From Viola odorata (Eukaryota > Streptophyta > Magnoliopsida > Malpighiales > Violaceae), in NCBI GenBank assembly GCA_963691705.1, contig OY829545.1, forward strand, positions 11,225,444-11,289,443: 64,000 nucleotides of DNA. The letters run 5' to 3'. Numbering within the stretch: the stretch's first letter is position 1; each line of letters begins with the position of its first letter. The position numbers and the translations under genes were made by a program. Below the pieces are notes generated by a model. The model was not told where the DNA came from. It was given only the letters and a program-made list of their open reading frames with translations, and made no database searches. Below, in pieces: positions 35,327 through 45,550 of this stretch.

Positions 35327-36123
35327 TGATAATACAAAAGTATATCACAAGGGCATAACGGACATTGTACCTTCACAAAGTACCGTTGACCAGTCAAAAC
35401 GGCACATGACCGGTTTGACCAAGTCAAACATATGAAACGGCATCGTGACCGATTGATCAAGTCAACGGGAATAAGTGATCAAAGGACAAGTCTAGCCCGA
35501 TCGCCTCAAAACGGCACGAAGCCGATCCACTCGCTAAGCTGTGAGGAAACGGATCGACACCTCTCCAAACATTGACCAGGTCAAGGGTCTCCAAACGGCA
35601 GCATGCCGATTCCACACAACGGCAGTGTGCCGATTTGCTATAAACGGCTTAAAGCCTACAATAAAGGTACACTGTATACTATTTCTATTAAATCAGTGGT
35701 CAAAGCCACACATGGGAGACAGCATTTCCTGCTCCCACTCAACCATTATAAAACTATTACCCATAGGGAATGTTTATCCTCCCAAAGGTATGGTCTCTAC
35801 TTTATATTTATTAACTCTTACTTTTGAACCACTTTGTGGAAAAAAGAGGAAGGGTGTCAGCAGATCTAACCACTCTAACCACTCTAGTCCTACATAAGGA
35901 CTAGAGGGAGAGAGAGGAGGGACAGATCGGGAGCTCCCAAAAAGAGACAGACACTGTTCCGATATACATTCTCTGCATCTTAATCCAAACACTGACTTTG
36001 GCATTGGAGACTCTCCGCCGGAGCAAGCCTCCGGTGGTTTTGCAGGTCGCTCAAGGGGCTCCGACCACACTCCCCGGCATGCCATTAGACGGAAAAGCCC
36101 TCCCATCCTTCTTTGGGTTATCA
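35327..36123 (+). repeat. 5' LTR of the gag retrotransposon, followed by a primer-binding-site-like sequence
   Basis: The LTR is 797 bp. Directly after it, ATGGTGCTTTCATTGAGAGC (from 36125) sits where the tRNA primer binds; the tRNA is not identified. Short motifs of the type AAACGGC...GCCGAT recur several times in the LTR and the interior. Confidence 0.9.
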
Positions 36124-36221
36124 AATGGTGCTTTCATTGAGAGCTTTTGAAGTTTCAAGTGAGCAAGCCTTGAGATTCAAAGCTCTTTCTTCTCAATAAT
36201 TTGGGGTTTTCATTTCCAAAG

Positions 36222-37364
36222 ATGGCGTCCAATCAAAATTTTCAATTAAATCAACCTGCTGGTGCTGCTGCGGATCAACGTGAAACACCACCAGCCCAAG
36301 CTTCGCCTTTTCCAGCGGAAATAAGTGCTACGGCTCAACAACCTAATTTTTCAGAAATCCCATGTCCAAGCGCAACCCCAGAGGTCATTGAACCAGCCTT
36401 CATGCTTGAGTTTACTGCCCTGCACCAAAGGATGAACGTGATGATGCAAACGTTCATAGGAGGAGTTCCTCCGCCAGTCAACCAGCCAGTTGTTCCCCAG
36501 CAGATCTACAATCAACAGGCGGTGGAACCATCTTTTGAGCCACCACCAGGCCATCAAAGTGCATATCTACCCAGAAGGGAAGACATAGAAGGATTCGTCA
36601 ATCAAATAGCTCAACGCAGCGCAAGAAGGAGTCCTGAACAATCACCTCGAAGTAGATCCGAGAAAAGGAGAAACAGAGAGAGATCGGTGACTCCACATCA
36701 AACCAGGAGAAATCGTGACAGAGGTAGTCCAGATCTGTTTAGACGATCTGTTCAGCAACCAGATCGCGAAGAACAGGACGATGATCCAAGAAATCCGTTA
36801 ACCCTTCGGGTTCGGAAACATCAAGTGAGCAGGCATGTCAAGCTACCATCCGATCACTACCATGGGACAACAGATCCGACGGTTCATGTGAGTTTAGTAA
36901 AGAAACATGTTAAGTTTTTTACTAGAAAGGATGAGGCTTTGTGCCAAATATTTGTAATAACCCTTAAAGGGATAGCCAACACTTGGTTTGAAAAGCTACC
37001 AGCCGGATCCATTGACTGTTTCGAGCAACTAGAAAAAGCATTCAGAAGCCGATTCAGCTCATTAGTACCGACGGAGAAATCTTCAGCCGTTTTGTTTGAC
37101 ATGGTGCGACGGTCAGGGGAATCGTTGGCTGCATACGTGGCTAGATTTAGCACCGAGCTAGCAACTCTTCCTGATGTAGCACCCAGCCTTGCAGCAGAAG
37201 CGTTGAAAAGAAATTGTAAATATCGAGAATTGGAGAATGCTCTGATTGCAGACACTCATAAAACCTTAGATCTTTTGCGGATTGAGGTGGAAAAATATTC
37301 CAGAATGGAAGAAGCAGACTACCAAAGGAGGAAACGGGAGGAACCCGATCTCCAGAGTGCATAA
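36222..37364 (+). CDS. Retrotransposon Gag protein
   Basis: The frame has 380 residues from ATG 36222 (MASNQNFQLN). A Pro/Gln-rich N-terminus and a basic Arg/Ser-rich middle (near RSPEQSPRSRSEKRRNRERS) precede the retrotransposon-gag capsid core. Core motifs are HVKFFTRKDEALCQIFVITL, NTWFEKLPAGSI, RSRFSSLVPTEKS and ESLAAYVARFSTEL. No zinc knuckle follows and the frame stops before any protease, unlike autonomous gypsy elements. It probably builds the particle in which the RNA is packaged. No pol gene is found between it and the 3' LTR. Confidence 0.9.
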   Translation: MASNQNFQLNQPAGAAADQRETPPAQASPFPAEISATAQQPNFSEIPCPSATPEVIEPAFMLEFTALHQRMNVMMQTFIGGVPPPVNQPVVPQQIYNQQAVEPSFEPPPGHQSAYLPRREDIEGFVNQIAQRSARRSPEQSPRSRSEKRRNRERSVTPHQTRRNRDRGSPDLFRRSVQQPDREEQDDDPRNPLTLRVRKHQVSRHVKLPSDHYHGTTDPTVHVSLVKKHVKFFTRKDEALCQIFVITLKGIANTWFEKLPAGSIDCFEQLEKAFRSRFSSLVPTEKSSAVLFDMVRRSGESLAAYVARFSTELATLPDVAPSLAAEALKRNCKYRELENALIADTHKTLDLLRIEVEKYSRMEEADYQRRKREEPDLQSA

Positions 37365-37779
37365 AAGAAGCAAACGGCAGAAAGCCGATGTGTAGATTGG
37401 TCAGCCGATTTCCCTTCAATGCCGTTGTCTAGATTAGAGGAGGAAACGACAATATTCTCAAAACGGCCTAGTGCCGAATGACCTCAAACGGTTCAGTCAA
37501 AACGGCATCAAGCCGAATCGTCAAAACAGAGATAAGTCCAAATTGCTTTATCTTTGTGAAAATTTCTGGAATATTATGTATGACATGAATTATCAAATAT
37601 TCCCAAGCAATGAAAAATGTATATTTGCCAGTATTGTTTCTCATATGATTGCAGATCTCGAGAAAACAAAAAACAAATCAGCCGCGGACGTAAGTCATCT
37701 TAGACCGAACCGCGTTATCAAAATCAAATCAATCGTGGACGTAAGTCATTTTAGGCTGAACCACGTCACCAAAATCCAA

Positions 37780-37975
37780 GAATTGCCAACGATACATATA
37801 TTGCAAACGATACATATATTGCAAACGATACATATATTGCAAACGATACATATATCGCCACCAAGGCATATATCGTTATTGAGGCATATATCGCTATTGA
37901 TGCATATATCGCTATTGATGCATATATCGTTATTGATGCATATATCGTCATCAAGGCATATATACATTGTCATCA
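37780..37975. repeat. Minisatellite in the retrotransposon interior
   Basis: About ten units of 18 bp: first ATTGCAAACGATACATAT-type, then ATCGTTATTGATGCATAT-type. It lies in the untranslated middle between gag and the end of the antisense gene. Frames read through it are repetitive (CINSDICINS-like or TIHILQTIHI-like) and not genes. Confidence 0.9.
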
Positions 37976-38467
37976 CATAAAGACCATGCTGGTCATGCTG
38001 ATCAGACAGACTGCAAAATTACAAAGTCCGCTCCAAAACGGCAAAGATACAAGGTCCGTTGCAAGCGGCAAATTTTCAAAGACATCTTCTGCCTTATCAA
38101 TTGGCAATATTGTCAAAACGACCCAGTGCCAAATCGACAAAGAGGCCAAGTCAAAACGGTTGCAAACCTCAAAACGGCCATAACAGAACGGCAAGCGCCC
38201 GATTCTGCTAAACAAAAAGAGATAAGTTCAATTTCAATTGTTCTATCTTTGTCTTTATTTTTCTGGAGTATGATATATATGTAACAGAAATCATTAAACA
38301 GTAGCAATTACTAAAAATTGCAAAATTATATATATATTCCGAATGATAATTGTTCATTACAAAATGAGCCAAATCGGCATTAACCAAAACATTGCTAGAT
38401 GTTCATACTAACGGCCCAGATCCAGAAGCGACGTTAGGGCCAACAGGAACATCATCATCATCTTCGT

Positions 38468-40759
38468 CTACATCTGAATCGGAGAAAGGTTCATACTCCT
38501 TAGCTTCGGCAATCCTTTCTCCAGCAGCAACATATCGCGAGAGATTGTCCGGGTGGAAATTCTTCTCGCCATAATAGGAGACATGCTCTCCAACATGATG
38601 TTCTTCATCCTCTCTCTCCACCAACCGATCTTCTCAGGAACTTTCAGCAGCTCTGCTTCCTTAACGGCAATGTCATTTCTGGCAGCTTGCAAATCGGATC
38701 GGGCCGCGCTAAGTTCCTCAGTTAGCTTGGCAACGGAATCGGCAAGAGAAGCTTTCTCTCCCGAGAGCAAGGCGACGGAATCGGATAGAGCAGTCTTCTC
38801 CTCTAGCAGCTCACCGTTTCTCCTCTGCTCATCCCTGACCATGGCAGAAAGACCATCTCTTTCTTTTAGGCTGTCAGCCAGTCTGCTTCGAGCATCCATA
38901 ACAGCTTTTTTGTCCGTCTCATGAGAGGCCTTCAAAGTCTCATTCTCTTTCTGAAGGGAAGCGACTTCAGCGGTTGATTGCCGAAGTGCCTCTCTGCCCT
39001 TTTCAAGCTTTAACTCAACGGCCTCAGCTGCATAACGGGTAGCGCACAAGCCGCTGTAGAAAACACTTTGCATGTGGGAGAAATGACAACTCAATTCCAA
39101 ACGATGATAATGTTTCCTGTCGGCATCGTTGGCAAACATCTCACCAATCAGTTGACCGGTCCTATAATCTTTGCTGCCAGGACTCTTCAAACCGAGAGAT
39201 CGGCGGCAGTTTTCTCCAAAATTGTTTAAGCTAACCGTGTGAGTAATCTCCTCGTCAGGACCATGACTTGAGAGATAACCTCTATGAACGGAAGGAGGAG
39301 CAACTGCATGATCATCAGAAGTAAACGGCTCAGGCAAAGGTGGACCGGCAACCCAGTGCAGTTTAATCGGCATCGGCGATGAAGGACCTGGCGGAACTGG
39401 ATCAGGAATGCTCTCGGAAGCGACCGGTGTGCCCGCGAAAACGGGAGAGTGATGTTGTAACGGCGTCTCCAAAGGGGGAACCGAAGCCCCTAAGCCATCA
39501 GTACAAACGGAAAAAGGAATGTTTGTAGCAGGCCTTGAAACGGTTTCAGCCATTTCGATGTTCTCTGGTTCGGAAACGGCGGATGCCCGTTGTGCTTCAC
39601 CGGCAGCCCGCTTTGCTTCAGCTTTCCTTCTCTTTCTGAGAATTCGTTTGGCAGCTTTCATGACTTGGGGATCAGGATCTGGCAGATTGGAGGTCTCAAC
39701 CGTCTTGCTGACCCGTCGCCGTTTGATGATAAGAGGGGGATCTTCTTCTTCTTCTTCATCGAACGAAAAATTCACCGTTGTGTCTGGTATAGCCGATTGC
39801 TCACCTCTCTCCTCAGCGGCTTCTTCGGCCACCATTCCCTCATCAATCGGCTCATCGACCAGGGGACCTTCATCCTCAGTTCGGTCTTCAGCCGATTCAT
39901 CATCAGTCTGCATTCTGTCTTCGGCAGGAGCTTTGGCCTTAGCAGAAATCAGCCGAATCGAAGAAACGGAAGCAGAAACAACCTTCTTAGCTTTCTTAGC
40001 CTTCCCTGCAAAACGGAATTTGTGTAAGAATACAACAAGGACAAAGCGGAGTATGGCTGGAGTTAGTAAAAGCTCACCAAGAATGCAATCAGACAACGGC
40101 ACGCCGATTGCCAGGTACCGTGTGTGGAACGGCGTGTTAACCGACAGCAACAGGTCAACTTGGGATTGAAGAGTCTCACCAAGGTTATCTGGCTTGAGCC
40201 AGTGTCTCTCATTCATTTCCCGATTGAACCCAGAAGTCCATTCGGCCGAAGAAGATGATGACACCAAAAAGAAACGTTCTTTCCAATCCTTGACAGAAGA
40301 GTCATACCTTTGGAAGATCTCGTTAAAATGAGAATCCCGGCGGGGGCGAATCATCATCAAGCTCCCACGGTTTGTCAGATTGAAGAAAAACTTAAAAAGG
40401 GTCAGCGAAGGCGATTTGATCCCATTCAACTCGCAGACCTTAAGGAAAGCATAAATGCCAGCCCAGGAATTCGGAGTAATCTGGGCTGGGTTCAGCAGAT
40501 GCTGGGTCAACAAAGCTTTGACCATAGAATCAAGGGGAAGCTTAAAACCAAAATCAAACATCCTTGAGTATAAAACCCTAGTGCTATCTTCAAAGCTACT
40601 GTTTAACCTAACATCGGGAGAAGCAACAATGGCAGAATACTCATCAGTCAGCTCAATTTCTAAAGCCTCCATCTCAGCATACAACTTGTCTTCACTATCT
40701 AACTTAGTGGGAGTTCTATCAATGATCTCATCAGTAACAAGAGGGCGTTTGGGTGCCAT
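38468..40759 (-). CDS. Antisense ORF protein of a Tat-type element (putative gypsy-type transposon domain)
   Basis: The frame has 763 codons from ATG 40759 (MAPKRPLVTD). Residues about 70-135 (FGFKLPLDSMVKALLTQHLL, NPAQITPNSWAGIYAFLKVC, LTLFKFFFNLTNRG) look like the Pfam 'putative gypsy type transposon' domain, found in antisense genes of Tat-lineage retrotransposons. A 72-nt stretch (40006-40077) has good GT and AG borders, is in frame and is probably an intron, giving 739 residues. Acidic and Lys/Arg-rich linkers lead to a long coiled coil (about LKLEKGREALRQ to AARNDIAVKEAELL). Near 38612 the frame appears shifted: the neighbouring frame continues as EREDEEHHVGEHVSYYGEKN with an acidic tail to 38403, while the present end is unlike it. 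Function unknown. Confidence 0.8.
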   Translation of the reverse strand: MAPKRPLVTDEIIDRTPTKLDSEDKLYAEMEALEIELTDEYSAIVASPDVRLNSSFEDSTRVLYSRMFDFGFKLPLDSMVKALLTQHLLNPAQITPNSWAGIYAFLKVCELNGIKSPSLTLFKFFFNLTNRGSLMMIRPRRDSHFNEIFQRYDSSVKDWKERFFLVSSSSSAEWTSGFNREMNERHWLKPDNLGETLQSQVDLLLSVNTPFHTRYLAIGVPLSDCILGELLLTPAILRFVLVVFLHKFRFAGKAKKAKKVVSASVSSIRLISAKAKAPAEDRMQTDDESAEDRTEDEGPLVDEPIDEGMVAEEAAEERGEQSAIPDTTVNFSFDEEEEEDPPLIIKRRRVSKTVETSNLPDPDPQVMKAAKRILRKRRKAEAKRAAGEAQRASAVSEPENIEMAETVSRPATNIPFSVCTDGLGASVPPLETPLQHHSPVFAGTPVASESIPDPVPPGPSSPMPIKLHWVAGPPLPEPFTSDDHAVAPPSVHRGYLSSHGPDEEITHTVSLNNFGENCRRSLGLKSPGSKDYRTGQLIGEMFANDADRKHYHRLELSCHFSHMQSVFYSGLCATRYAAEAVELKLEKGREALRQSTAEVASLQKENETLKASHETDKKAVMDARSRLADSLKERDGLSAMVRDEQRRNGELLEEKTALSDSVALLSGEKASLADSVAKLTEELSAARSDLQAARNDIAVKEAELLKVPEKIGWWRERMKNIMLESMSPIMARRISTRTISRDMLLLEKGLPKLRSMNLSPIQM

Positions 40760-41385
40760 TCCTAAATCTCAAGCGATAAATCGAAGAGGGAAAAGGAGTG
40801 GCTAAATACCTAAAAATGCAGAGATCTTGAAGAACGGAACCCAGAAGTGCGGGAGGAAGTTGCAGAAATGAGAGAGAAAATGAGAGAAAATTTGCGAGGA
40901 AGAAGAAAGTGAGAGCGGCGTTGAGAAAGAAAATGAGTTAGGGTTTCCAAGAGAAACCACTTTTGAAAGGAGAAAACTCTTCAACTCACATCCGTTCCAG
41001 CGAAACGATGACAAGTGGCAGGACCGATTGTTATCAGACTGACACACGTCACTAAAGCTGCAGAGCATTAAATGAGGAAACGGCGCATGCGTTTCTGACA
41101 AATTTTGAATTTCGAAATTCAAACCTTGTCATAGAACGAAGAGACTTTTCTCCTAGAAAGTTCAACCAGCAATCATCATTTTATGGGAAAATGCCACGTC
41201 AATAGGTATGCATTTAAATGCATTAATCCTTCTTTATTGACATTTATTATTTATTTGCAGGATTGAGAGAAAAAACTCAATAACTGCATCGAATTAAAAC
41301 AAACGGCAGCATGCCGATTGACAAGCATCAAGCCAGAAACGGCAAGCCCTTGGTAAACACTCAGGCTCGTTTGTTGTTGGGCCTC
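40760..41385 (-). promoter_or_regulatory. Upstream region of the antisense gene, next to the 3' LTR
   Basis: No gene is visible on the plus strand. On the minus strand this is the leader and promoter area of the antisense gene, pyrimidine-rich just before its ATG. No clear TATA box was found. Confidence 0.35.
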
Positions 41386-42182
41386 TGATAATACAAAAGT
41401 ATATCACAAGGGCATAACGGACATTGTACCTTCACAAAGTACCGTTGACCAGTCAAAACGGCACATGACCGGTTTGACCAAGTCAAACATATGAAACGGC
41501 ATCGTGACCGATTGATCAAGTCAACGGGAATAAGTGATCAAAGGACAAGTCTAGCCCGATCGCCTCAAAACGGCACGAAGCCTATCCACTCGCTAAGCTG
41601 TGAGGAAACGGATCGACACCTCTCCAAACATTGACCAGGTCAAGGGTCTCCAAACGGCAGCATGCCGATTCCACACAACGGCAGTGTGCCGATTTGCTAT
41701 AAACGGCTTAAAGCCTACAATAAAGGTACACTGTATACTATTTCTATTAAATCAGTGGTCAAAGCCACACATGGGAGACAGCATTTCCTGCTCCCACTCA
41801 ACCATTATAAAACTATTACCCATAGGGAATGTTTATCCTCCCAAAGGTATGGTCTCTACTTTATATTTATTAACTCTTACTTTTGAACCACTTTGTGGAA
41901 AAAAGAGGAAGGGTGTCAGCAGATCTAACCACTCTAACCACTCTAGTCCTACATAAGGACTAGAGGGAGAGAGAGGAGGGACAGATCGGGAGCTCCCAAA
42001 AAGAGACAGACACTGTTCCGATATACATTCTCTGCATCTTAATCCAAACACTGACTTTGGCATTGGAGACTCTCCGCCGGAGCAAGCCTCCGGTGGTTTT
42101 GCAGGTCGCTCAAGGGGCTCCGACCACACTCCCCGGCATGCCATTAGACGGAAAAGCCCTCCCATCCTTCTTTGGGTTATCA
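41386..42182 (+). repeat. 3' LTR of the gag retrotransposon
   Basis: 797 bp, the same as the 5' LTR except for one substitution seen by eye (CCTATCC at the place of CCGATCC). It ends GGGTTATCA followed by the target duplication GGGCT. No strong polypurine tract is visible before it. Confidence 0.93.
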
Positions 42183-42529
42183 GGGCTGTTTGATTGGGAA
42201 GTGGAGGAGTGGAATGAAATGCTTGCGCTTCTGCCAAATCCTCGCTTGGGCCAAACGCGGGACTCCTTGATTTGGAATCCGGACACAGCTGGAAAGTATA
42301 TGGTTCGGTCCTTGTGTAGTGAATTAGATAGCCATCGATTCTTTGACAGGAGAAACGAAGTGCTGTTTTCTTGCTGGAGTCAGTTAGCTCCTCATCGTGT
42401 GGAGTTAATGGTTTGGCTGGCGTTGTAGGATAGGATTGTGACTAGAGGTTTCCTTCGTAAGCGTCACCTGTTGGCCATGGAGGATAGCTTATGCCCTCTA
42501 TGCTCGGAGTGGGAGGAAAGTGCAGATCA

Positions 42530-43152
42530 TAGAATTGGAATCCAAGTTAGAGTGTTAAACACCGCCAAGACTCCATTTCAGACTGTTCTGGACCAAATTC
42601 TGTCCAGCACGTTGAATCAAAAACTACTTCCACAAGCCCTAAATACACCTAATTCTCCTCCTGATCACATCAGCAACAGCCAACAACAATAGTTTGAAAG
42701 CTGTTCTCATAACATCCTTGTACTCTGAGTACTATGAGCATATGAGGGATTTGTACTGGACAAAAGCGACCGAGATAGGGGAGGTGATTGGGATTTTCCA
42801 GCCAAGTCATGAAGGGTATGAACAATATGGGAATAGCATGCATAACATGAAAGCATTGGCTGAAATGTATCTTCTTAGTATGAGTGATGTGTTGGTTACC
42901 AGTTCCATATCAACTTTTGGATATGTGGCTCAAGGTCTTGGTGGTTTGAAGCCATGGATCCTTTATTTATCTTCAAATGGGAAGACCCCAAATCTTCCAT
43001 GTGGTCAAGCCATGTCTATGGAGCCTTGTTTCCATTTTCCACCAAAATATGATTGCAGTTGAGAAGCTGTTGATGTCAGCAAGGTTGTTTCTCATGTCAA
43101 GCACTGTGAGGATGCAGACTGGGGAGTAACTATAATCAATGGACATGATTAG
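42530..43152 (+). pseudogene. Xyloglucan fucosyltransferase (FUT1/GT37) 3' fragment, copy A
   Basis: After the LINE tail the sequence reads IGIQVRVLNTAKTPFQTVLD and QILSSTLNQKLLPQ. In a shifted frame it continues KAVLITSLYSEYYEHMRDLY, IGIFQPSHEGYEQYGNSMHN, KALAEMYLLSMSDVLVTSS, FGYVAQGLGGLKPWILYLSS and AMSMEPCFHFPPKYDC. This is the C-terminal part of plant galactoside 2-alpha-L-fucosyltransferases, Golgi enzymes that fucosylate xyloglucan. A TGA interrupts it after KYDCS; the remainder (VSKVVSHVKHCEDADWGVTI) follows to a TAG at 43150-43152. A frameshift lies near 42690. The N-terminal two thirds are missing. Copy B has the same defects, so it was dead before the duplication. Confidence 0.88.
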
Positions 43153-44640
43153 TTGTCGCAGCAAACAAGTTGTGGTAAAACGGTAAGAAACTTACCAAAA
43201 CTAGCTTTAACTAATCTTTTAAATTTGAGCTAATAAGAAAATAGAAAAAAAAATCAAATTATGAGAGTCATTCTATTTCATACTCGACAATGTTTTGGTT
43301 AGGAGAGGCATAGAGAGATCACCAGGAGAGACTGAAGGAAGAGAGAGAGAGAGATTAGTGGTAGCAAATTTTCAATCAATTGGTGTTTATAGGTAGGTAA
43401 TTATATTGTATTTCTCACTCCATGGTGTGCAGCATTCAATTGCAAATTCTGTAATTTCATTTTTTTGTTTCTAGACTCTACAACATGGGGAGGAGTCAAA
43501 ATTATTTTTCATTGATGACCCTGTAATTCTTTGTAATGTATAGCGTAATGTATTAAGTACCGATACGAACACCGGACACGATATGAATAACAAACGACAC
43601 AAGGCGACATGAGAAATTCAAAATCATACGTACATATATATATATATATATATATAGATATAGATATAAAATTAGTTAAATTATGGAAGAAAATTAACAA
43701 TTTATTATTAATACTCTAAATATTTATATACCTTCCAATAGTAACAAAAAAGGAAAAAAGAGTTCCATATGTATTTTAAATTAAATATTTATTTGACAAC
43801 AGTAATTATTGAGTATTAAAAAGAAGCAGAGAGGGGCCCGGCCGGGGGAGTAATACCTACTAGTCTACTAATACTCCAACTTTACTTTCCAGCTTGTCAC
43901 AAGTTCATGTGCACACAACCGCAGCGGATTACTTCAAACTTGTTGTTATTCACTATTCCGACAACAGCATGTGTCATTCTATCTACAACCGGTGACAATT
44001 TAATTTCAGTTCTGTATATTTATTATGTTGGTCCCGTCAGATCTATCCTGTCTATTAAAAAGAGAGTAATTAAGTATAGGTTTTTGTATACTTCGTTCGT
44101 GTATCAGCAAATTACTGATTGCCCACATTATAGCAAGACAAACAGCTACTTCAGCAGCTTAAAGTTCAAATTAGATTTGGTGGAAAAGACCTCGGATCGG
44201 CTGGGTGAAGCTGAATACCGATGGGGCTAGCTAATGGCAATCCGGGCCATAACTGTGGTGGATGCTCTTGATAAGAATTAGAGAATGGACTGTATCTAGT
44301 TATGAGTCACTGCTTCAAGGAAGCAATTTTTTGTGCTGACTGGCCTGCTTCCTAAGCTGTAAACTTGGGGAGAGGGACTGTTACGTTGTTTTCTTTTTTC
44401 TCTATTTTTAAAAAAAAAACTCTCATTGTTTTTAGAAATTAAAATAATTGTTTTAATTAATTATAACATTGTTTCAAGTCATTTCCATAGTTTTTTTTTT
44501 AACTGGATCGACATTAATCTCTTCCTCACAGATCTTCTTTTTCCTAATTAATAAGTATGGATCAGCTTTCATAATAGTACACATATCAAGAGCACAGGAG
44601 CGCAAATAATTAACTGGACTTTTATTAATTCAAACAGAAA
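43153..44640. other. Non-coding segment between fucosyltransferase pseudogene and cyclotide gene 2
   Basis: A (TA)n run (about 43624-43655, 4 bp longer in copy B) and an AG-rich stretch near 43340 are visible. The open frame 43907-44230 (conserved in copy B at 54249-54572) has no features I recognise. High copy-to-copy similarity here reflects recent duplication, not selection. Confidence 0.5.
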
Positions 44641-44733
44641 GGAAGGGAAGAGGAGGCATGCTTGACGTATTACTTTTTGGTAAATTCATATGTCACGAGC
44701 ATGTATAGCCTCCTCTCCTCTAACATAAAGGCA

Positions 44734-44787
44734 AAGAACAAGAACAAGAACAAGAACAAGAACGAGAACGAGAACGAGAACGAGAAA
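44734..44787. repeat. Hexanucleotide microsatellite 3' of cyclotide gene 2 (also 55076-55129)
   Basis: AAGAAC repeats turn into GAGAAC repeats, about nine units. It is present with the same length in copy B but absent 3' of cyclotide gene 1. It lies in or near the 3' UTR of the minus-strand gene. Confidence 0.9.
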
Positions 44788-44833
44788 CAACAAATGGAAC
44801 AATATGGTCCAGGTATATGCCTAGATCTCGGTC

Positions 44834-45457
44834 TTACATGGCAAGAGAGTTTCTGGTGCAAACAGGCCAGCTGCAAGAGCACCCAGGGGTGTTGCATGTT
44901 CCACCAACGCAAGTTTCGCCGCATACGGGAAGACCTCCGAGGTTACCTTTCTTGGCGAATGCAACGAGTGCCTCTTCGAGCAAATGGTTGGGTTTCTGGG
45001 TCTCAAGAGCATTTCTGGTGCAAACAGGCCAGCTGCAAGTGCACCCAGGGGTGTTGCATGTTCCGCCGACGCAAGTCTCACCGCAGACGGGAAGACCACC
45101 AAGACCTTTCTTGGCGAACGCGGTGAGTGCCTCTTCAAGGAGAGGGTTTGCTGATTTGGTGCTTTCAAGAGAGTTTCTGGTGCAGACTGGCCAGCTGCAG
45201 GAGCACCCAGGGGTGTTGCATGTTCCACCAACGCAAGTCTCTCCGCAGATGGGAAGACCGCCAAGCTTGCTCTTGGAGTAAGAGACGAGAGCCTCTTCAA
45301 GAACAGCGCTTGAGATGACAGTTTTGGTCATTCCATTAGCAGCTCCATTCTTGAGAAGCTCCTCGTAAGCTTGGAGAGTGATGACATCTTGCTGAGCTGC
45401 AAAGGCTGCGGGGAGAGCAAAAGCTGCAAAGAGCACAAGGCCAACAAACATCTTCAT
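44834..45457 (-). CDS. Cyclotide precursor, gene 2 (three kalata/varv-type domains)
   Basis: 207 residues with the same layout as gene 1: signal 1-20, propeptide, domains at 67-95, 121-149 and 175-203. It differs from gene 1 by two residues (Ser63 for Asn, Leu68 for Val). Domain 1 therefore has the varv E-type start (Leu2, Ile4, Ser in loop 4), domain 2 is kalata B1-type and domain 3 varv A-type. All 18 cysteines and the processing Gly and Asn residues are kept. Only three or so nucleotides differ from gene 1 in 624, although the 3' flanks of the two genes are strongly diverged. It has its own TATA box and looks functional. Confidence 0.96.
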   Translation of the reverse strand: MKMFVGLVLFAAFALPAAFAAQQDVITLQAYEELLKNGAANGMTKTVISSAVLEEALVSYSKSKLGGLPICGETCVGGTCNTPGCSCSWPVCTRNSLESTKSANPLLEEALTAFAKKGLGGLPVCGETCVGGTCNTPGCTCSWPVCTRNALETQKPNHLLEEALVAFAKKGNLGGLPVCGETCVGGTCNTPGCSCSWPVCTRNSLAM

Positions 45458-45540
45458 CTTTTGAACTTTGATTTAGTATGAAAAGTTATAAGATGCAGAA
45501 GTATGTGTTTGTATGTGACTTAGTGCCTCTCCCTTTGCCC

Positions 45541-45550
45541 CTATTTATAC
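45541..45550 (-). promoter_or_regulatory. TATA box of cyclotide gene 2
   Basis: GTATAAATAG on the minus strand, 84-93 bp upstream of the ATG. It predicts a 5' UTR of about 60 bp. The same site exists at gene 3 but is missing at gene 1. Confidence 0.85.

Larger units (their letters stand above)
35327..42182 (+). mobile_element. Gag-only LTR retrotransposon (TR-GAG type, Tat-like gypsy lineage) with antisense gene
   Basis: Two 797-bp LTRs (35327-36123 and 41386-42182) begin TGATAATAC and end GGGTTATCA. The target duplication is GGGCT on both sides (35322-35326 and 42183-42187). By eye the LTRs differ at one base (near 35524, G against T), so the insertion is young. The interior has a gag gene (plus) and a long antisense gene (minus) but no protease, reverse transcriptase or integrase, so movement needs helper enzymes. 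It is absent from the matching site in copy B (52510-52530), so it arrived after the block duplication or was never in copy B. Removing it and one GGGCT rebuilds the copy B sequence. Confidence 0.95.
33157..42530 (+). mobile_element. LINE ORF2 pseudogene in copy A, carrying a solo LTR and a gag retrotransposon
   Basis: LINE pieces are 33157-33482, 34836-35326 and 42188-42530. Read in order they give YHKTTLVGINVF, SMREKLASWKGVLLSVGGRV, RIMRRFLWSRDD, KVKWDVVKCPLEFGGLGIGC and finally the RT zinc-binding-like tail (SLIWNPDTAGKYMV, RKRHLLAMEDSLCPLC). A frameshift before SMREKL and in-frame stops (after ACRFPRL and after VWLAL) make it dead. The tail stops at about 42530 and passes directly into fucosyltransferase sequence. 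Frames such as 33298-33972 are LINE plus LTR chimeras. Confidence 0.9.

Noticed and set aside
37471..37980. 169-codon frame with HISLLM repeats
   Set aside because: Product of the 18-bp minisatellite; no codon bias and not conserved in another frame.
39519..40169. 216-codon plus-strand frame in the gag retrotransposon
   Set aside because: Ser-rich shadow of the antisense gene.
43907..44230. 107-codon frame conserved in both blocks
   Set aside because: Conservation is explained by recent duplication; no recognisable domain, start context or promoter.
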